NCBI GenBank assembly: GCA_009801015.1
Contig: VHZZ01017637.1
Span: 1 to 41,193, forward strand
From: Silene noctiflora
Lineage: Eukaryota > Streptophyta > Magnoliopsida > Caryophyllales > Caryophyllaceae
Length of the DNA stretch: 41,193 bases
Direction: 5' to 3'
Position numbers and translations under genes: made by a program. Numbering within the stretch: the stretch's first letter is position 1; the number at the start of each line of letters is the position of its first letter. This document shows positions 1 to 12,372 of this stretch, one piece after another. The notes under the pieces are model-generated. The model saw nothing but the letters and a program-made list of their open reading frames with translations. It had not been told where the DNA came from and did not search any database.

Positions 1-47
1 TCTAGTTAGGACTTATGGACTCAATTATTTTGGTGGACTTACGTGAA

Positions 48-89
<42 letters not shown>

Positions 90-559
90 CAAAATTATAC
101 TACTACTTGTCTAGCTATCTAATATGCCAAACATGTAACATGGCATATACTTTTACCCCCATCACATTTTCCATGTCAACTACAAGTATTGGGACCACTG
201 GTGGAGTTAGGAATAGATTCTAACGGGGTACGGTGAAAATTTTCAGTAGAGACGAACGGTCAATGGTTTAAAGAAATTCAAAAAAATAAAAAAAATTTAA
301 CTAAAAACTTTGAAATTTCCATGTTAACCTCCTAGGGCAACCACTGATGAGGAGGCATGTCTAAACCTGACCGCAAATATTTTACCGTTAGAATTGAAAG
401 GTGGTGAGAATTGAACCCGATCTTCTACTCACAAATGTTCTAATACTATGTTGATGAACCATCTTAATCAAGAGTTTGTTGATGATTAGTGGCATGAAAT
501 TAATTTTATACTTTAACTTGAAGGACTTTACGGTTATGTATACCAAGTTATTAATACCA
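1..559. other. Intergenic, no gene seen
   Basis: AT microsatellite plus, on the minus strand, a short tRNA-like or retroelement-like motif (AGTATTAGAACATTTGTG ... GGTTCAATTCTCACC, about 395-455). This may be a remnant of a SINE or LTR element. Nothing else recognised. Confidence 0.4.
51..86. repeat. (AT)n microsatellite
   Basis: Uninterrupted AT dinucleotides, 18 units. Confidence 0.95.
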
Positions 560-1259
560 CTAGTTTTATACCCGTGCCAAATTGCACGGGATTAGATGTT
601 TAATTACTTAACGAAATATTCAAATATTGAAAATTAAAATTGCACATAATTATAAAATTTCAAATATTAATAAATATCATTATCGTTAAACATAAGTACA
701 TGGTATATAGATAGTCTCGAAAAACTACCAATATTGGTAGATGATCTCTTCTTTCTTAGAAGAAGTTGCATCGTAAAGGTTTTCCATATACCGTGTTAGA
801 TAATTGAGAATGACTATATAAATTAAAAATCATAGAAAACAAAATATTGTAGTTAAAAATATTTTGAACTGATAAATTATTTGGGATTTACGGGAAAAAG
901 TTAATGAAGAAAACAATATATTTCCACATTCAAATAAAAAAATAAAGGAAAAATATTAATTTGTTAATACTTTTATAAATGGAAATGAAAATATAAAGAT
1001 ATCGAGAGAAATGTACTCAAAATTGGTGATTTTATCTTCGGTATAAAAATGAAATAAGAATCAATTTGATTTGTAAGTATAAACTAAAGTTTAATCAATG
1101 TGATTTATAGAAATTAATGTTGCAAAAGTATATTAATGGCTTGAAATTACACCACCTTAATAAAATTGATTGTAGTGGGTGGGGACTACCTATATTTTCC
1201 CTTAATTTATGCTAACCAATCACAATCATTTAAATGACTTAGCTTTTATATATAGAAGA
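560..1259 (-). mobile_element. Non-autonomous Helitron, 700 bp
   Basis: Read on the minus strand, the element begins TCTTCTATATATAAAAGC at 1259 and ends at 560 with a 3' hairpin (571-590: CCCGTGC...GCACGGG) followed by ATAAAACTAG. The flanking bases are A on the 5' side and T on the 3' side, the Helitron A^T target. The 5' ~60 bases match the element at 20195-20570: both share TATAAAAG, GTCATTTA and TTGATTGGTT or TGTGATTGGTT. No Rep/helicase coding sequence is present, so it is non-autonomous. Confidence 0.75.
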
Positions 1260-1728
1260 TTGTGACACACTTGACAGACAACATATCATACATGCATAAC
1301 ATTTGATGTCATTACTTCCATAATATTTAACTATAATTTTCATACGAGACAAACTCATAAAATAGTTTATAGTGAGACCTCTGAAATAAAAGAAAGTTAT
1401 CCTTTTTTTTTATATATATTTTTCTTTTCACTTTGTGATTCTTAATGTAAAACAGACCCGGAATCAATATTCAAAACTGGAGATGAATGATAATGCTAGT
1501 GAATCCACTTATGCGGTTCAATCTATGGTAGAAATCCATAAATAATGATAACATAAAAGCAAAGGCTGAAAATAAGATGGATCAAAATATGTAATCGACC
1601 ATACATTATGGAGTCAATCAGCCTTTAGACAAAGAGGGCCCTTTCTTTTCCTTTGCCACCCATAAGATTCAAGAACTGCCATAAAAGTGTCCTTACAAAT
1701 ACGTGAATATTTTCAACTAAAAAGTAAG

Positions 1729-1817
1729 TAAAACCGATAAAATCGTTTTAAGACTATATTTAAGACAGATAAAACCGTTTTAAGACCATATTTAAGACAG
1801 ATAAAACCGTTTTAAGA
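1729..1817. repeat. Tandem repeat, 32-bp period, ~2.7 copies
   Basis: Units with AAGACAGATAAAACCGTTTT followed by AAGACCATATTT; copies start near 1729 (diverged), 1761 and 1793. No spacers, so it is not CRISPR-like. Confidence 0.7.
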
Positions 1818-2764
1818 TAGACCAACGGGTTAATAAACACAACCATACACTATCAGTCTATCACTATAGAATCAACTAGCTAGTACTATGATTTTGATCA
1901 CATTTCTCAAAAAAAAAAAAATAAAAAAAAAAATGTATAGTTCCATCATTTAAATAATGAAGATAAGGGGGTGAATCTACTCAATGTCAAGGGCATGAAG
2001 CATGGGTCACCACTTTGTAGGGACAAAATTGGAAATATGGGACCCTTTAAAAGCCTTTAATAGTACTTTGTCAAGGACAATTTAATTCAATTGTTTCCAT
2101 ATTCATTTATCAATTGGATTTATTTTGATTAATTATTGATCAACTATTTCACATCTCGATGTCTCAAAAAGCTACCCTCATTCCATGTTATATTCCGTAC
2201 ATCGCATGTGAATTGGTGTTTAAGTTTTTTGGAATGTATCTTAGTTACTGTTGTTATCTTGTTTACTTTCAAATCTTCAATTTGTTGTCAACAATAAGTA
2301 CTATCAATAGAGATGGTCACGGGTCGAGTTTTGTGCCGGATTGGCCTGATGGTTGGTTTGAGCCGGCCTAGTTATAGACTTGGCTTGGGTTGTATTTTGG
2401 GTATATGGGATAAACTAATTTTTTTAAAAGGTTTTGGATGGGATGGCTAGGGCCAACCCTAGTTGAGAAGAACCAGATCGGGACAAGGGCGACTGGAGAG
2501 GCAACCCTATGACTAGCCGATGGGTCAACCAACTAAGTTGGCAATCATGTGTTAAGAGTACATTATCATCAATAGACTCTTAGGTTGTGGAGAACCTATG
2601 TTAAGTTTCGTTATCAAGTTTGAGCTACACTCATACGGAGAAGAGGAAATTCAGATATTAAGTCCAATGATGTTCCATCCCAAAATCAAGCAAGTGGAAT
2701 CTCACATGTGATGTATATCGTCGTGGGTGATGATGTCCATCTCAAAATCAACGAGAAGAATTCC

Positions 2765-2828
2765 ACTGAACTGAAGAAAACTGAATTGAACTAAAATGAG
2801 CTAAAATTAAGTCCAAAATAACAGGGTC
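2765..2828. mobile_element. Tourist-type MITE fragment
   Basis: ACTGAACTGAAGAAAACTG body running into AAGTCCAAAATAACAGGGTC and then TAA: the right end of the same family as 29836-30222. No left end is found. Confidence 0.45.
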
Positions 2829-4075
2829 TAATGGATTTTATTATTGACCTTTATTTGGAAATCATATTATTCTGATTTGTATTAATATTGCAACTGATTG
2901 TATGCAGATTATTGCATAATAAGACAAGTTAAAATTCACGTGAAAAACATAAGGATGAAGTTATGTGTATTGCCCAAAAGGAAATCATCCTTGAGATTTC
3001 TTGCATCAGAAGACGACCCACCCATGACCCAACACTATTACCCGGTCCCTCCTTTTTATTAACTACTTTGACCTCTCAATAAATAAATAGAATTAAAACT
3101 TGGACCTAGTCATGAAACCGTCTCAACTTAGTACCTCTCACGCTTTAATTTCTATCGTTATTTTAATTGAATTGAATGTGAAAACCGCTTTTAAGTTATG
3201 GATTTGATTATTGGTCAGAATCATTTAAGTCTTACTAAAACTCTGTCATAAGAGCTTTTCACTAATTTTTATTATTTCTTTATTATTTAGGCTTGTTTTA
3301 AACTCACCTCAGACTTAATACAGTATCCGTCAGACTCACCTTAAACACGATTTTTTCCACTTCACTTCAAAAAGTGTGAGTTTTTTATTAAAAAAATAAC
3401 AAAATAAAAGGGAACACATATATGAAATTCATTCATTGGATGATTCTTCTTAAAAATTATGTGACGAACCAACACTATGGTAAATTATTGCGAGTTTTGA
3501 GAAAATCTTGTTTTATATCCTAAAACTCATCAATAATCTTACTCTAAAACTAGAATTATTGCAAAACTTGTGGCTTCTTTGTTCCGTGCGTTTCACATGT
3601 TTATTGACATTTAACTTTGTACATTTACACCTGCTTAGGTTTTATTTGAAAAAGTATTTCGGGTATCTGATTTGGTCAAAATAGTTTATTTAACCAAAAT
3701 TTCAGATACCTTATTTTTTCATAAGCGTTTGACAAGTAGCTTATTTAACCAAATAAGCTACCTGAAATGAAATGTTACCTAGAGTAACATTTGAGATTTC
3801 AGGTAGCTGATTTGCTTTAATTTTACTTTTTTGTCCCTTAATTCTATACTATTAAATAATTATCATATCTTTTTACGTCATTTCATCAAAATCAGTTACC
3901 TTTTTAGCTAGTTTGTCAAAAATGTTTTTATATAATCAGTTGGCTTATCAGTTCTTAATTTTCAGTTACCTTTTTAGGGTTCAGTTACCTTTTCAGGTTT
4001 CAGTCACCTTTTCAATTAGTTTTAGCAACTAGAGCCTTAATTTTGCACAAATTACTCTGTAAGTCTTGGTATCTA

Positions 4076-4332
4076 CTTCCTCCATTCAACTTCACTCTAC
4101 CACTTTACTTTTTCACGTTTGTCAACGCGTGTTTTAAGTGTTAAATATCATTAGCTACGTATTTGCAAAAATTATAAAAGTTAGATATTTTTAATATCCT
4201 CGTAAAGACGAATCAAATAAGATCCCACATGAATATATTTTCACGTGTTGTATTGAGCGAAAATTGAAATTAAACTTATTTGTGAATAGTGTAGAAAAAT
4301 GAAATAGGTAGAGTGGAGTTGAATGGAGGAAG
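4076..4332. mobile_element. Stowaway-type MITE, 257 bp
   Basis: Terminal inverted repeats of about 28 bp: CTTCCTCCATTCAACTTCAC at the left, and the mirror ending GTTGAATGGAGGAAG at the right. Flanked by TA on both sides (4074-4075 and 4333-4334), the Tc1/mariner duplication. No coding capacity. Confidence 0.85.
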
Positions 4333-4673
4333 TATTTTTTTAAAATCTACGGGGCATGTTTTAGGCAGTCCGGATCCTCTGTCCCATTTTCATGTCCCAT
4401 CTTGTGTCCCACTATCTATACATTCGACATATAAGCAATAAACATTATAAATAAGTATGTAGATATTATCCAAGGATGAGGTGTCAGAATATTAAGGCAA
4501 TGAGATACAAGATGAGACACAAGATCCGAATTGTGTTTCAGGTGGCTATGTTCTAGGTAATTAATATCAATATTAATACACAACCACCTTATAGAAGACT
4601 AATCAATTTTTTGGGCCTATAAAATCTACTAGTGGAGGTTGAGGTTATGGCCCTTACTAGTAGACCTGGTAAA

Positions 4674-4965
4674 TGGGTCGGGTCACTTCGGATTGGGTTA
4701 TTTTTGAGTCCACATAGTCTCACGTTACTTTTGAGTCGGGTCACTTTTGGCCTCGGAGACTTCAAATCGGGTCATTTTGGTTCAGGTCGTTTAGGTTATT
4801 TCGGTCATGAATTTGCATTAATGCAGTGATTTTGATTCAATCGGGTCATTTTGGGTCACTCAAGTCGGGTCACTTTGGATAGGTCTATCGGGTCACTTTT
4901 GGGTCATACATTTTGGGTCATTTCGGGTCTCGAGTCAGCCTTATCGAGTCGGGTCAGTTTCACCA
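4674..4965. repeat. Degenerate GGGTCATTTTGGGTC minisatellite
   Basis: Many imperfect copies of TCGGGTCACTTT / GGGTCATTTTGG with variable spacing. Similar arrays occur at about 6450-6662 and 27056-27240. The 65-aa open frame here (4632-4829) is only the repeat read as protein. Confidence 0.65.
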
Positions 4966-4997
4966 GGTCTACATATGGGTACAAATTACTGGAGTAA

Positions 4998-5203
4998 GAC
5001 CATGTTCTTTCTGGTTTAATTATAGCTCTTTTCTGTTCAATTTAGCTCTCTCAGTTGAGTTCAGTTTAGCTCATTCCTTCACAAAGTAACTCTTACTTCA
5101 GCACCATTCAGTTTAGCTCAGCTCCATTCAGTTCAGTCCAGCTCCTTTAAGTTCAATATAGTACATCACAGGTCAACTCCTTTCGGCCGAAAAGAATAGG
5201 GCC
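4998..5203. mobile_element. Tourist-type MITE, 206 bp
   Basis: Left end GACCATGTTCTTTCTGG (diverged), right end CCGAAAAGAATAGGGCC. TAA duplications at 4995-4997 and 5204-5206. The body has AGTTCAGTTTAGCTC repeats. A further reverse-orientation fragment (GAACTGAACTT...) continues at 5210-5300. Confidence 0.72.
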
Positions 5204-6449
5204 TAAGAGTTAATTTGAGAAAAGAGAAGTTACTGAATTGAATGAAGTTTAACTGAATGGAACTGAACTTAATAAAATTGTACTGAACTGAACTTGCACT
5301 ATAATATATTTCATTCTATAGTAATTACACGGCAAGACTATCATATAGTGTAAACTGATTATTTTATATATAAAAACACACATTTATTAAAAATATATTT
5401 CCTTCGTTCCAATAAGTTATATGCGTTTACTTTATGCACGTGAATCAATGCACGTTTTCTTTTGCTCTTATCTTTAGCTACATATTACTAAAAATTATAA
5501 AAAATTGATATTTATAGCGTTCTCGATACGACAATTTCAAAAAAATCTCGCATGATTATCTTTTATGTTATATTTTAGAAATTATAATGAAGATTCTCCT
5601 TATTCATGAATAGTGCTAAAAGTAAACGTATACAATCACTTAACTCACTTTTTTTAGCAATTTGGTTATTTGGCTGGAATTACTTGGCAACAAATGAGGG
5701 TTAAATCAATAAAAGTAGATGGTGTATAATCTGTATATGGTAAGAAAATGTTGGTATATGATTTGGGTATTTCATAATGACAAACATCAATGTTGAATCA
5801 TTTCTATCAAATCAAAGGCTGTAATTATCCTTCCACTCATTCAAAAAGGCTAATCATTTCAGCCATCGTATCCAACTAATTTATCAGAATTTTGTGAATT
5901 TGGGCCCAACCCACTCATTTTTACTTGCGGCCTTTCATTATAAACCGGGCCCACTTTGTTTTTCCCCTTGCCAAATTTTTACAGTGTTTTTGTCTGCTAT
6001 TTCTGCGCAATTGTTGCGTATACTTCTCGTGTTTTTTCCTTAAAAGGACCTTCTTCACTTCTTACTTTTCTTGTAGTCCTTGCTCAATATCGTCACAAAT
6101 ACTCATTTCAGATGGCCTATTTCATCGGAAAGCTTCAAACGAATCTTATATGACTATATTTACGATTAAATGGGACCTTTTTTAAATGGTAACCATGTTT
6201 ACTACTCAGGTTAATTATTTTCACATAACTATAGTTAATGATAATACCGTCTCAAGTGAGATCTACGGTCATATCATTAACCATGTGTACTACTCACGTT
6301 CATTATTTTCACATAAATATGTTTAAAGGCTTGCATCATGTTGGCATATAGCCGTTTCGACTGCATGATCATAAGAAGGTACAATCATATCAAGTCATGC
6401 TTATCATGCACCTCGTACGTAAACCTAGCTAACGGAGTAACGGATCCGA

Positions 6450-6662
6450 GTATAGTCAGTTCGAGTTAGGTCATTTTTGGTTTGCAAGATTTCAGGTCGG
6501 GTTCAGATCATTTTCGGATGTGTTGTTAACAAGTTAGTTAGATATAACGGTCACTATGCGACAACAAACATTCAGGTTGGATCAAATTGGACGGGGAAAA
6601 TTCAGATTATTGCGGGTCATATCTTGTCATTCGGGCAAGGTCATTTAGATTGCGGGTCATAA
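6450..6662. repeat. Second degenerate GGGTCAT-type array
   Basis: GTTAGGTCATTTTTGG, CAGGTCGGGTTCAGATCATTTT, GCGGGTCATATCTTG and GCGGGTCAT copies, more diverged than those at 4674-4965. Confidence 0.5.
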
Positions 6663-6663
6663 C

Positions 6664-6666
<3 letters not shown>

Positions 6667-6707
<41 letters not shown>

Positions 6708-6722
6708 AAAAAAAAAAAAAAA
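6667..6722. repeat. Poly(T) run facing a poly(A) run
   Basis: About 35 T, then AACC, then about 16 A: a foldback of homopolymers about 190 nt beyond the HCF244 stop codon. Homopolymer lengths in assemblies are unreliable. Confidence 0.85.
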
Positions 6723-6907
6723 CAGCTAACTCATGAATTTCAGATTTGCAGTATATTGTAATTACAGTTAGTCAGAAAGATTTGTTGAGGTACAGAATGC
6801 ATAAAATTTTGATTGAAATAAATTTCAAAGAATCAGTAGGAATTGATATTCTCTGCTGTACAATAAACTCGGAAAAATGAGGAAATATGATGTATTAAAG
6901 ACCTTGC

Positions 6908-9900
6908 TTAGAAGAAAATATCACTTTGCTTCGATTGCGCTTTAAGATCTTTCAATTTCTTCAATATGTTGGTGAAGTAATCTTGCAAGTATTTCTCCAG
7001 AGAGATAATGTCTTTCTGATCTACTCCCAGAACTTTATACGTCTCGGACATCGGGACTGAGAATACCGTGTCGCTTGAGAGCACCTGAAATGTTTTAGGT
7101 ATCAATTGCTTAAATGCTTCTAGCACAGAAAAATCAGAGACTTGATACAGGCATACAACTCATACAAGCACTTGTTACAGAGAATTTAATAAATCTTGAT
7201 ATTTCTTACTGGCAGCAAACAGTTGAATAGGTTTTCTATTCTTCAAGTGCTTTGTTAGCTAGTTAGTGCAGCTTATCGAACCTTTTCCGAACATTTTACT
7301 GCACTCTCAACCTCTTAACCTTTCCCTAAACAGATCACATAGATCTTGAGGAATTTAAAAAGTTCTATGATGATAGAAGTAGATGAAGCTTACTCCAAGT
7401 TTCCATGTACTTTGATGAAGCTTGAGAAGGTTAAGTGTAGAGCTAAATACACCGAGTAATAAGTTCAACAAACTAATAATTAAAAGATGGCTCAATAACA
7501 TGGCTATTAGCCTATTACCTCGGAAAAGGCCAATCTATCAGCAACATCACTTGTCCACTGGAAAAGTCGAGTCAGCTGACGAGTGAATCTTAAGACAGAG
7601 ACAGGTACTGTCGTCACATTAGCATCTTGCCCAGCAAGCCTCTCACATAGGGTTATCACCTACAATTTCCAAAGCTCCTTTCAACACATTGTTCACACAT
7701 TCATAACAGAAGAGGAAAGAAAACACACATACTTCATACTTGGCACACGATCTTTGATGATTGCTTTATTAGCAGTAAGAATTGTTACAAAAACTAGCAT
7801 TTGGTATAAAAAATTGTTCCTTAGAAGGGAGTGGGCGATAGAAACACAATAGCGGAATTGACCGACTAAACACCTAAACACAACAGTCGAACAAGAGGAG
7901 AATAGACCATTACTCCCCATCTTCATGACATAAATTCCATTTTTCTTCAAGCAAAAGATGAAATTAAAGAAACATTCAGTTTATAATTACCTGCAATTAA
8001 TTAAGTTCTGGGAAGTGTATAAATAAAAAATATCCAAGGGCCCGCCTATGACTCTATAAGGCTATGGGGTTCGAGAATTGAAATAGACGGCAATACCTCC
8101 TGGGTCGTCCATGCACGAGGTCCAGCAAATGTAAGAAGTTTCCGGTTGAGATTCTCATTACGCAAGGCTATGAATGTCAGTCGGGCTATATCCTGTAGGA
8201 ACACAAAACCCTATTAATTACGACCTCAATAGGACATATCCCATTTAGATTATCCTCCTTTGAGTTTGATTGTCGACTTTGACTGTTAATCTCTCCAAAT
8301 GCACGTACGTCATACAGGTACAATGCCAACTTTGCCATGTTTGATTTATATAAACAGCTGTTTTTACATTAACTTTCAAAAATGTTGTAATTATTGCAGG
8401 TTGTGAAGAAATAATAGTCAAAGTTAACTATCAAAGTCAGAAGGAGACGGTATAAATGGGATTAAGAGAGTGATTTCCAGGAAATGAGAGGACGAAGGAT
8501 CCAGTCAAGTGGAAGTCCCAGGAGATGAGAGGATCAGGATCAGGTATCCAGTCAAGTGAAGTCACCTGGGTGTCCATATAAGCTATCCTTGTTGGGGCAT
8601 CTGTCCCCCAAACAGACTTCTCTTCCAATATTGGCACAGCATACTGCCCAATAAGTCCCTGTATCGGTAACATACACCATACACTTGCATCAGTATTCTA
8701 ACTGGCTACAGCGCAAGAAAGTTTAGAGCCATTAACTGCGGATCCTTAAAGTCCAGATTAATCCACCACAAATTAAAAGAAGCGGCCAGCCGGCCACCAA
8801 TGAAAATGTTTTATCACAATAATCTTCCAAAAGCAGTAACAATAATGAAAATGGGAAAAGGCAATTAGACACACACATCAAAGTCCCCACTATAGTCTAT
8901 TTTTGCAAGTTTATATTGAAAAGATCTGTAACAGGGGAAAGTAAGCTTCTATTGCTAGAACCTTCAGTTACGAAAAACTCGAGGAATAACAGTGTATCTA
9001 TTGAAAAAACTATTTTTGATATTTACCTGCATGAAACCACATAGACGTATAGTAACATGGTTCAATCCGGAATCCTGAAGAAATTTCTCGGTGCAGTACT
9101 TAATCTCCATCAATGGCACTTCTGGATGCTTGTCACAGTTGTGGATAGAAAAGAAAACATACTTTTGGATACCCATTGCTTTTGCACATTGTATAAGAGC
9201 AACCTTGCCTTCCCAATCTACCTAAATTAAATAAAGTAAGATATGTATGCAACTATGCATGATATCGACCAATGCGGCAAGATTGCAGAACATGATTTGG
9301 CAATTGAACTGAAGTACCGAAGTTCATTCAGTTCAGAATTCAGGTGATTGAGATGTCAGTGACAAAATAAACCAAATCAATAGGATATGAAGACACAAGG
9401 CCATGGTAAAAATGCAAATCAAGAAACCTAACTTTGCATAAAAGACTGACCAGATATAGAGAGCAGGAAGCCTTTTAGCGAGCATAATGGGCTAATAACT
9501 TTGGCAATCAACAATAGCAGTTAATTAACATAAATGAAGTTGATAAAACTGTGCAAACAAATCTTACTGTTTTTATAGGTTCTTCAGGGCGTCCAGTAGC
9601 ACAATCAACGACTGTGTGAACACCAACTAGTGTTGCTGGTATGGTCTCTGGTTTGCTTAGGTCTGCCTGCGCAAAGACAGCTTCATAATCAGGTAACAAA
9701 ATTTACAACTTCAGCAGTGAGACTTTTACAAATGTTTGCGCCTCCGCAGCTTTTCTTTTATCAAAACGACCACAGAAGATGGGTTTGTCAGATAATTGTG
9801 AAAAGAAAAGGTCATTTGCCTCCAAACACAGCGTTCAACAGAATCGCACATCCATGATTTCACTGAGCCCTACCTTGTACGATCATTTCCCACACAAAGG

Positions 9901-11512
9901 GAGACTTGAGCTATTTAACTTTCACAAAGGAGGCTGAAAAAAATATTAAGATGGATTTTGATGGTTGATATCATACGCTTCGGCTACTCATTGTTTCCAC
10001 TTTCAGTGGAGCTTAAAACTCATCATCCTTTGAATCTGGATAGGCAGAATAAAACAAAGTAGCTCATTTACCATTTGGGGTTCCTTTTTCTTGTGAAGTA
10101 GCCATTGACATCCAAATACAGTATCTATGTGTTGTTGACACAGGGGTAAGGTTGCATACGTTAAACCCCCCCAACTCTTACCATTTGCGGGAGCCCTTGA
10201 CGCACTAGAGTACAGATACTATATTGCTGTACAGTTTAGCTAATCATTACATAAAATAAGATGTAAAACTCACATTAACAACAGTTGCACCCCAGTCACG
10301 GAGGAAGTCAGCTGGAGCTGGTCGGGGCCTCACAAGACAACGCACATCATAGCCTTCATCCAGCGCTCGCCTTACTATCTGCCTTCCAAGAGTCCCAGTG
10401 GCACCAACTACCAGGATACTTGTCGACCTAACCGGAGTGCCAGGAGCAAAATTGGTCGATGCAGCTGGTTGTGCAGTGCATTTCACCAAAAGTGGCCCAT
10501 AAAAACGTCCTAAGAACAGCCACAATATCCCACAGTTCACAAGACAGTTACCATACATCAAAGTTTCCAGAGACTAACATTGTATGATTCCCCAATTCTT
10601 CATATTATCTAGCATATCCATATTTGACACTCAACACTGAGACACCGGTTATTCTAAATTTACTCGGCATGTTTTTCATAAAATAATCAAGTGCGACACC
10701 TTTACAAGCGCCAACCATGATGCTTAAATTTAGGATTATGTTACGAAAACCAAAAAATGATAACGAAACTAAAGAGAGGAAATTTGAGCAAGTGGCATTA
10801 TAGAAGCTTCAAAAGTCGCTATTTTTATTTAACTTCGATTAGTCTACGGTATACTTCTCACAAGGAATAAAAATGTAAATAAGGAGCGATAACTATTTCA
10901 AACTTAGGAACACTTTTGCCATATGATTGCAGAATCCAGTAAAATCGTCCATTTCAGACCGTCACAAGCTTGTGACCTCTCAAAGCCCCAATTCCACTTG
11001 TCCTCTCACTTGCTCTCCCATTTGCACCTAGGTCACAAGCTTGTAACGGAATAGTGCCATCACAAATGAGAATCTGTGTTGTTTAATTTTTCATCAAATG
11101 TAAATAAACAGTGTTAACCAATTAATACAGAATCCAGTAAAATCGTCACGAAAAGCCACTTCTATTGCAAAACAAATCAAAATTTGAGTCACGCAAATAC
11201 GATAACTATTTCAACTAAAACCTTAAACACAAACTGGGACAACGGAAATCATTTGTTTACCTTTAACTAAAATACTCTCGACAATGAATAAAAAAGTTAA
11301 ACAAATGACTGGGACGGAGTACTAAATATCGACAAATAAACTGGAAACTAACCGGGACGTGAGAAAAGAGAAGGAGAGGAAGAAAAAAAGGAGCTTTCGG
11401 AAACAAGATTGCGTTTCCACGATAATCCACCGCGGCGATGAGCGTTACGGTGGTGATGATGCAGTTCTGGTGACGTGGCCAGCTGAGCTGGCAACCTTCC
11501 CGCCACTACCAT
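6908..11512 (-). CDS. HCF244: HCF244, plastid NAD(P)-binding PSII assembly factor
   Basis: Eight exons, read on the minus strand: 11353-11512, 10274-10509, 9568-9666, 9027-9221, 8566-8658, 8097-8192, 7519-7659, 6908-7084. They join to 398 aa; Arabidopsis HCF244 is close to this length. All junctions are GT-AG. Intron 1 is phase 1 (codon g|ga) and all others are phase 0. The first ~60 residues are Ser/Arg/His-rich and look like a chloroplast transit peptide. An atypical-SDR/NmrA Rossmann fold follows, with GATGTLG at residues 89-95. The blocks [35 protein letters not shown] and the C-terminal Lys-rich [14 protein letters not shown] are characteristic of HCF244. Known role of the family: with HCF173 and OHP1/OHP2 it supports psbA translation and D1/PSII reaction-centre assembly at the thylakoid. 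The start is the ATG at 11512; in-frame sequence further upstream does not look like a transit peptide. No damage is seen, so the gene looks functional. Confidence 0.95.
10142..10209 (+). mobile_element. SINE-like fragment in HCF244 intron 2
   Basis: GGGGTAAGGTTGCATACGTT, a C7 run, and GCGGGAGCCCTTGACGCACT in this order resemble the body of common plant tRNA-derived SINEs. No intact A/B box or tail was recognised. Low confidence. Confidence 0.35.
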
Positions 11513-11634
11513 TATTATTTTATTATTATTTAATAGTTCAGTGCTGATATGTACAGTGAGAGTATATGTATATCTTGTGGGTTGGAGAAGAAGAAGAGGG
11601 GAGTGGTGACAAAAATAAGTCTGATCAGAGTAAT

Positions 11635-11641
11635 GCCACGT
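11635..11641 (-). promoter_or_regulatory. G-box-like ACGTGGC upstream of HCF244
   Basis: ACGTGGC on the minus strand, about 125 bp upstream of the HCF244 start. ACGT cores of this type bind bZIP/bHLH light- and ABA-response factors and are common near photosynthesis genes. A single short match can occur by chance. Confidence 0.3.
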
Positions 11642-12224
11642 CCCTTTTTTTGGGATTGGATAAAACTGACTGACATTGCCGGGTGGGACCATTCTTATGG
11701 TATAAATTTAAAACCGTCTTAAATTAAAGACGGTCTTTAATTTAAGGCTGTTCTTACACCTGAATAAAATCGAGTTGGAAATAAAAGAGGGTGTAAAGGT
11801 CTTAAACATTAAGACCTTTAATGTACACTCACAAAATAAGTCGTCAAATGCCTAACTAATCTAAAAATTAAATTTAATACGTATTTTTATGTCTCAATTA
11901 TTCACAAGGAATATAAAAGGTAAAAAATAACTATAACAGATAAAATAATAATGTTAGTTTTACATAAATTACTCCTAGAATATAAGATTTTTCCTTGGTT
12001 CAAATTTACGCCCTGTACGGCTGTATGATAACTTGGTACATCCTGAGAATTTTTGACACTTGACTTTTTAAGAGGATGTTTGGTCACACTTTTGACTTTT
12101 CATCTTGTATGCCTATATTTTGCTGGCCTTTAATGTACAGAAGTTACATCATTAACTAAGTATATTCCGAGTACTAGACACTGTCGACATTTACAGAATG
12201 AACGGGAGCTTGAAACTTTGCTTC

Positions 12225-12249
12225 TATATATATATATATATATATATAT
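12225..12249. repeat. (TA)n microsatellite
   Basis: About 12 TA units in the 3' flank of the O-fucosyltransferase gene. Confidence 0.95.
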
Positions 12250-12372
12250 TGGCTGAAAAAATGCCGGTATTTACAACCTGTGTTGAAGTGATGCCGTTTT
12301 CACAACCTGTACCTGAATTATACATTTACAGGTTACAGGCAGATCATCGGCACATCCTTTGTCAAAATGTCG

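Larger units (their letters stand above)
1260..4075. other. Intergenic, no gene seen
   Basis: AT-rich. Holds the 32-bp tandem repeat, an A-rich run (about 1909-1933), a Tourist fragment, and a perfect hairpin GTAGCTTATTT-AACC-AAATAAGCTAC at 3736-3761. That hairpin sits inside a region with repeated CAGTTACC motifs (about 3890-4010) and is probably a decayed MITE. The 70-codon open frame at 2159 has no recognisable features. Confidence 0.5.
5204..6907. other. 3' flank of HCF244, repeats only
   Basis: Contains reverse Tourist fragments (5210-5300), a possible decayed Stowaway-like element with TTCGTTCCAATAAG and AAACGTATACAATCAC ends (about 5403-5636), the second GGGTCAT array and the T/A homopolymer foldback. 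The open frames at 5925-6185 show no family signature. Confidence 0.45.
11513..12372. other. HCF244 upstream region and O-fucosyltransferase 3' flank
   Basis: 860 bp between the two minus-strand genes. It includes a foldback CTTAAATTAAAGACGGTC / GACGGTCTTTAATTTAAG (about 11712-11745), another AAAGGTCTT...AAGACCTTTA (about 11796-11821), and the TA microsatellite. It must contain the HCF244 promoter. Confidence 0.5.

Noticed and set aside
395-455. A tRNA gene on the minus strand
   Set aside because: Only a B-box-like GGTTCAATTCTC and a partial motif are present; no cloverleaf can be drawn. Better seen as a SINE or LTR remnant.
1729-1817. CRISPR-like appearance of the 32-bp repeats
   Set aside because: Copies are contiguous with no spacers, and the DNA is plant nuclear.
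2159-2371. 70-codon frame with hydrophobic start
   Set aside because: No homology recognised; length is expected by chance, with no splice context.
11513-11692. Extension of HCF244 exon 1 to an upstream in-frame Met at 11692
   Set aside because: The added residues do not resemble a transit peptide, and the region reads as promoter or leader sequence. The ATG at 11512 gives the usual family length.
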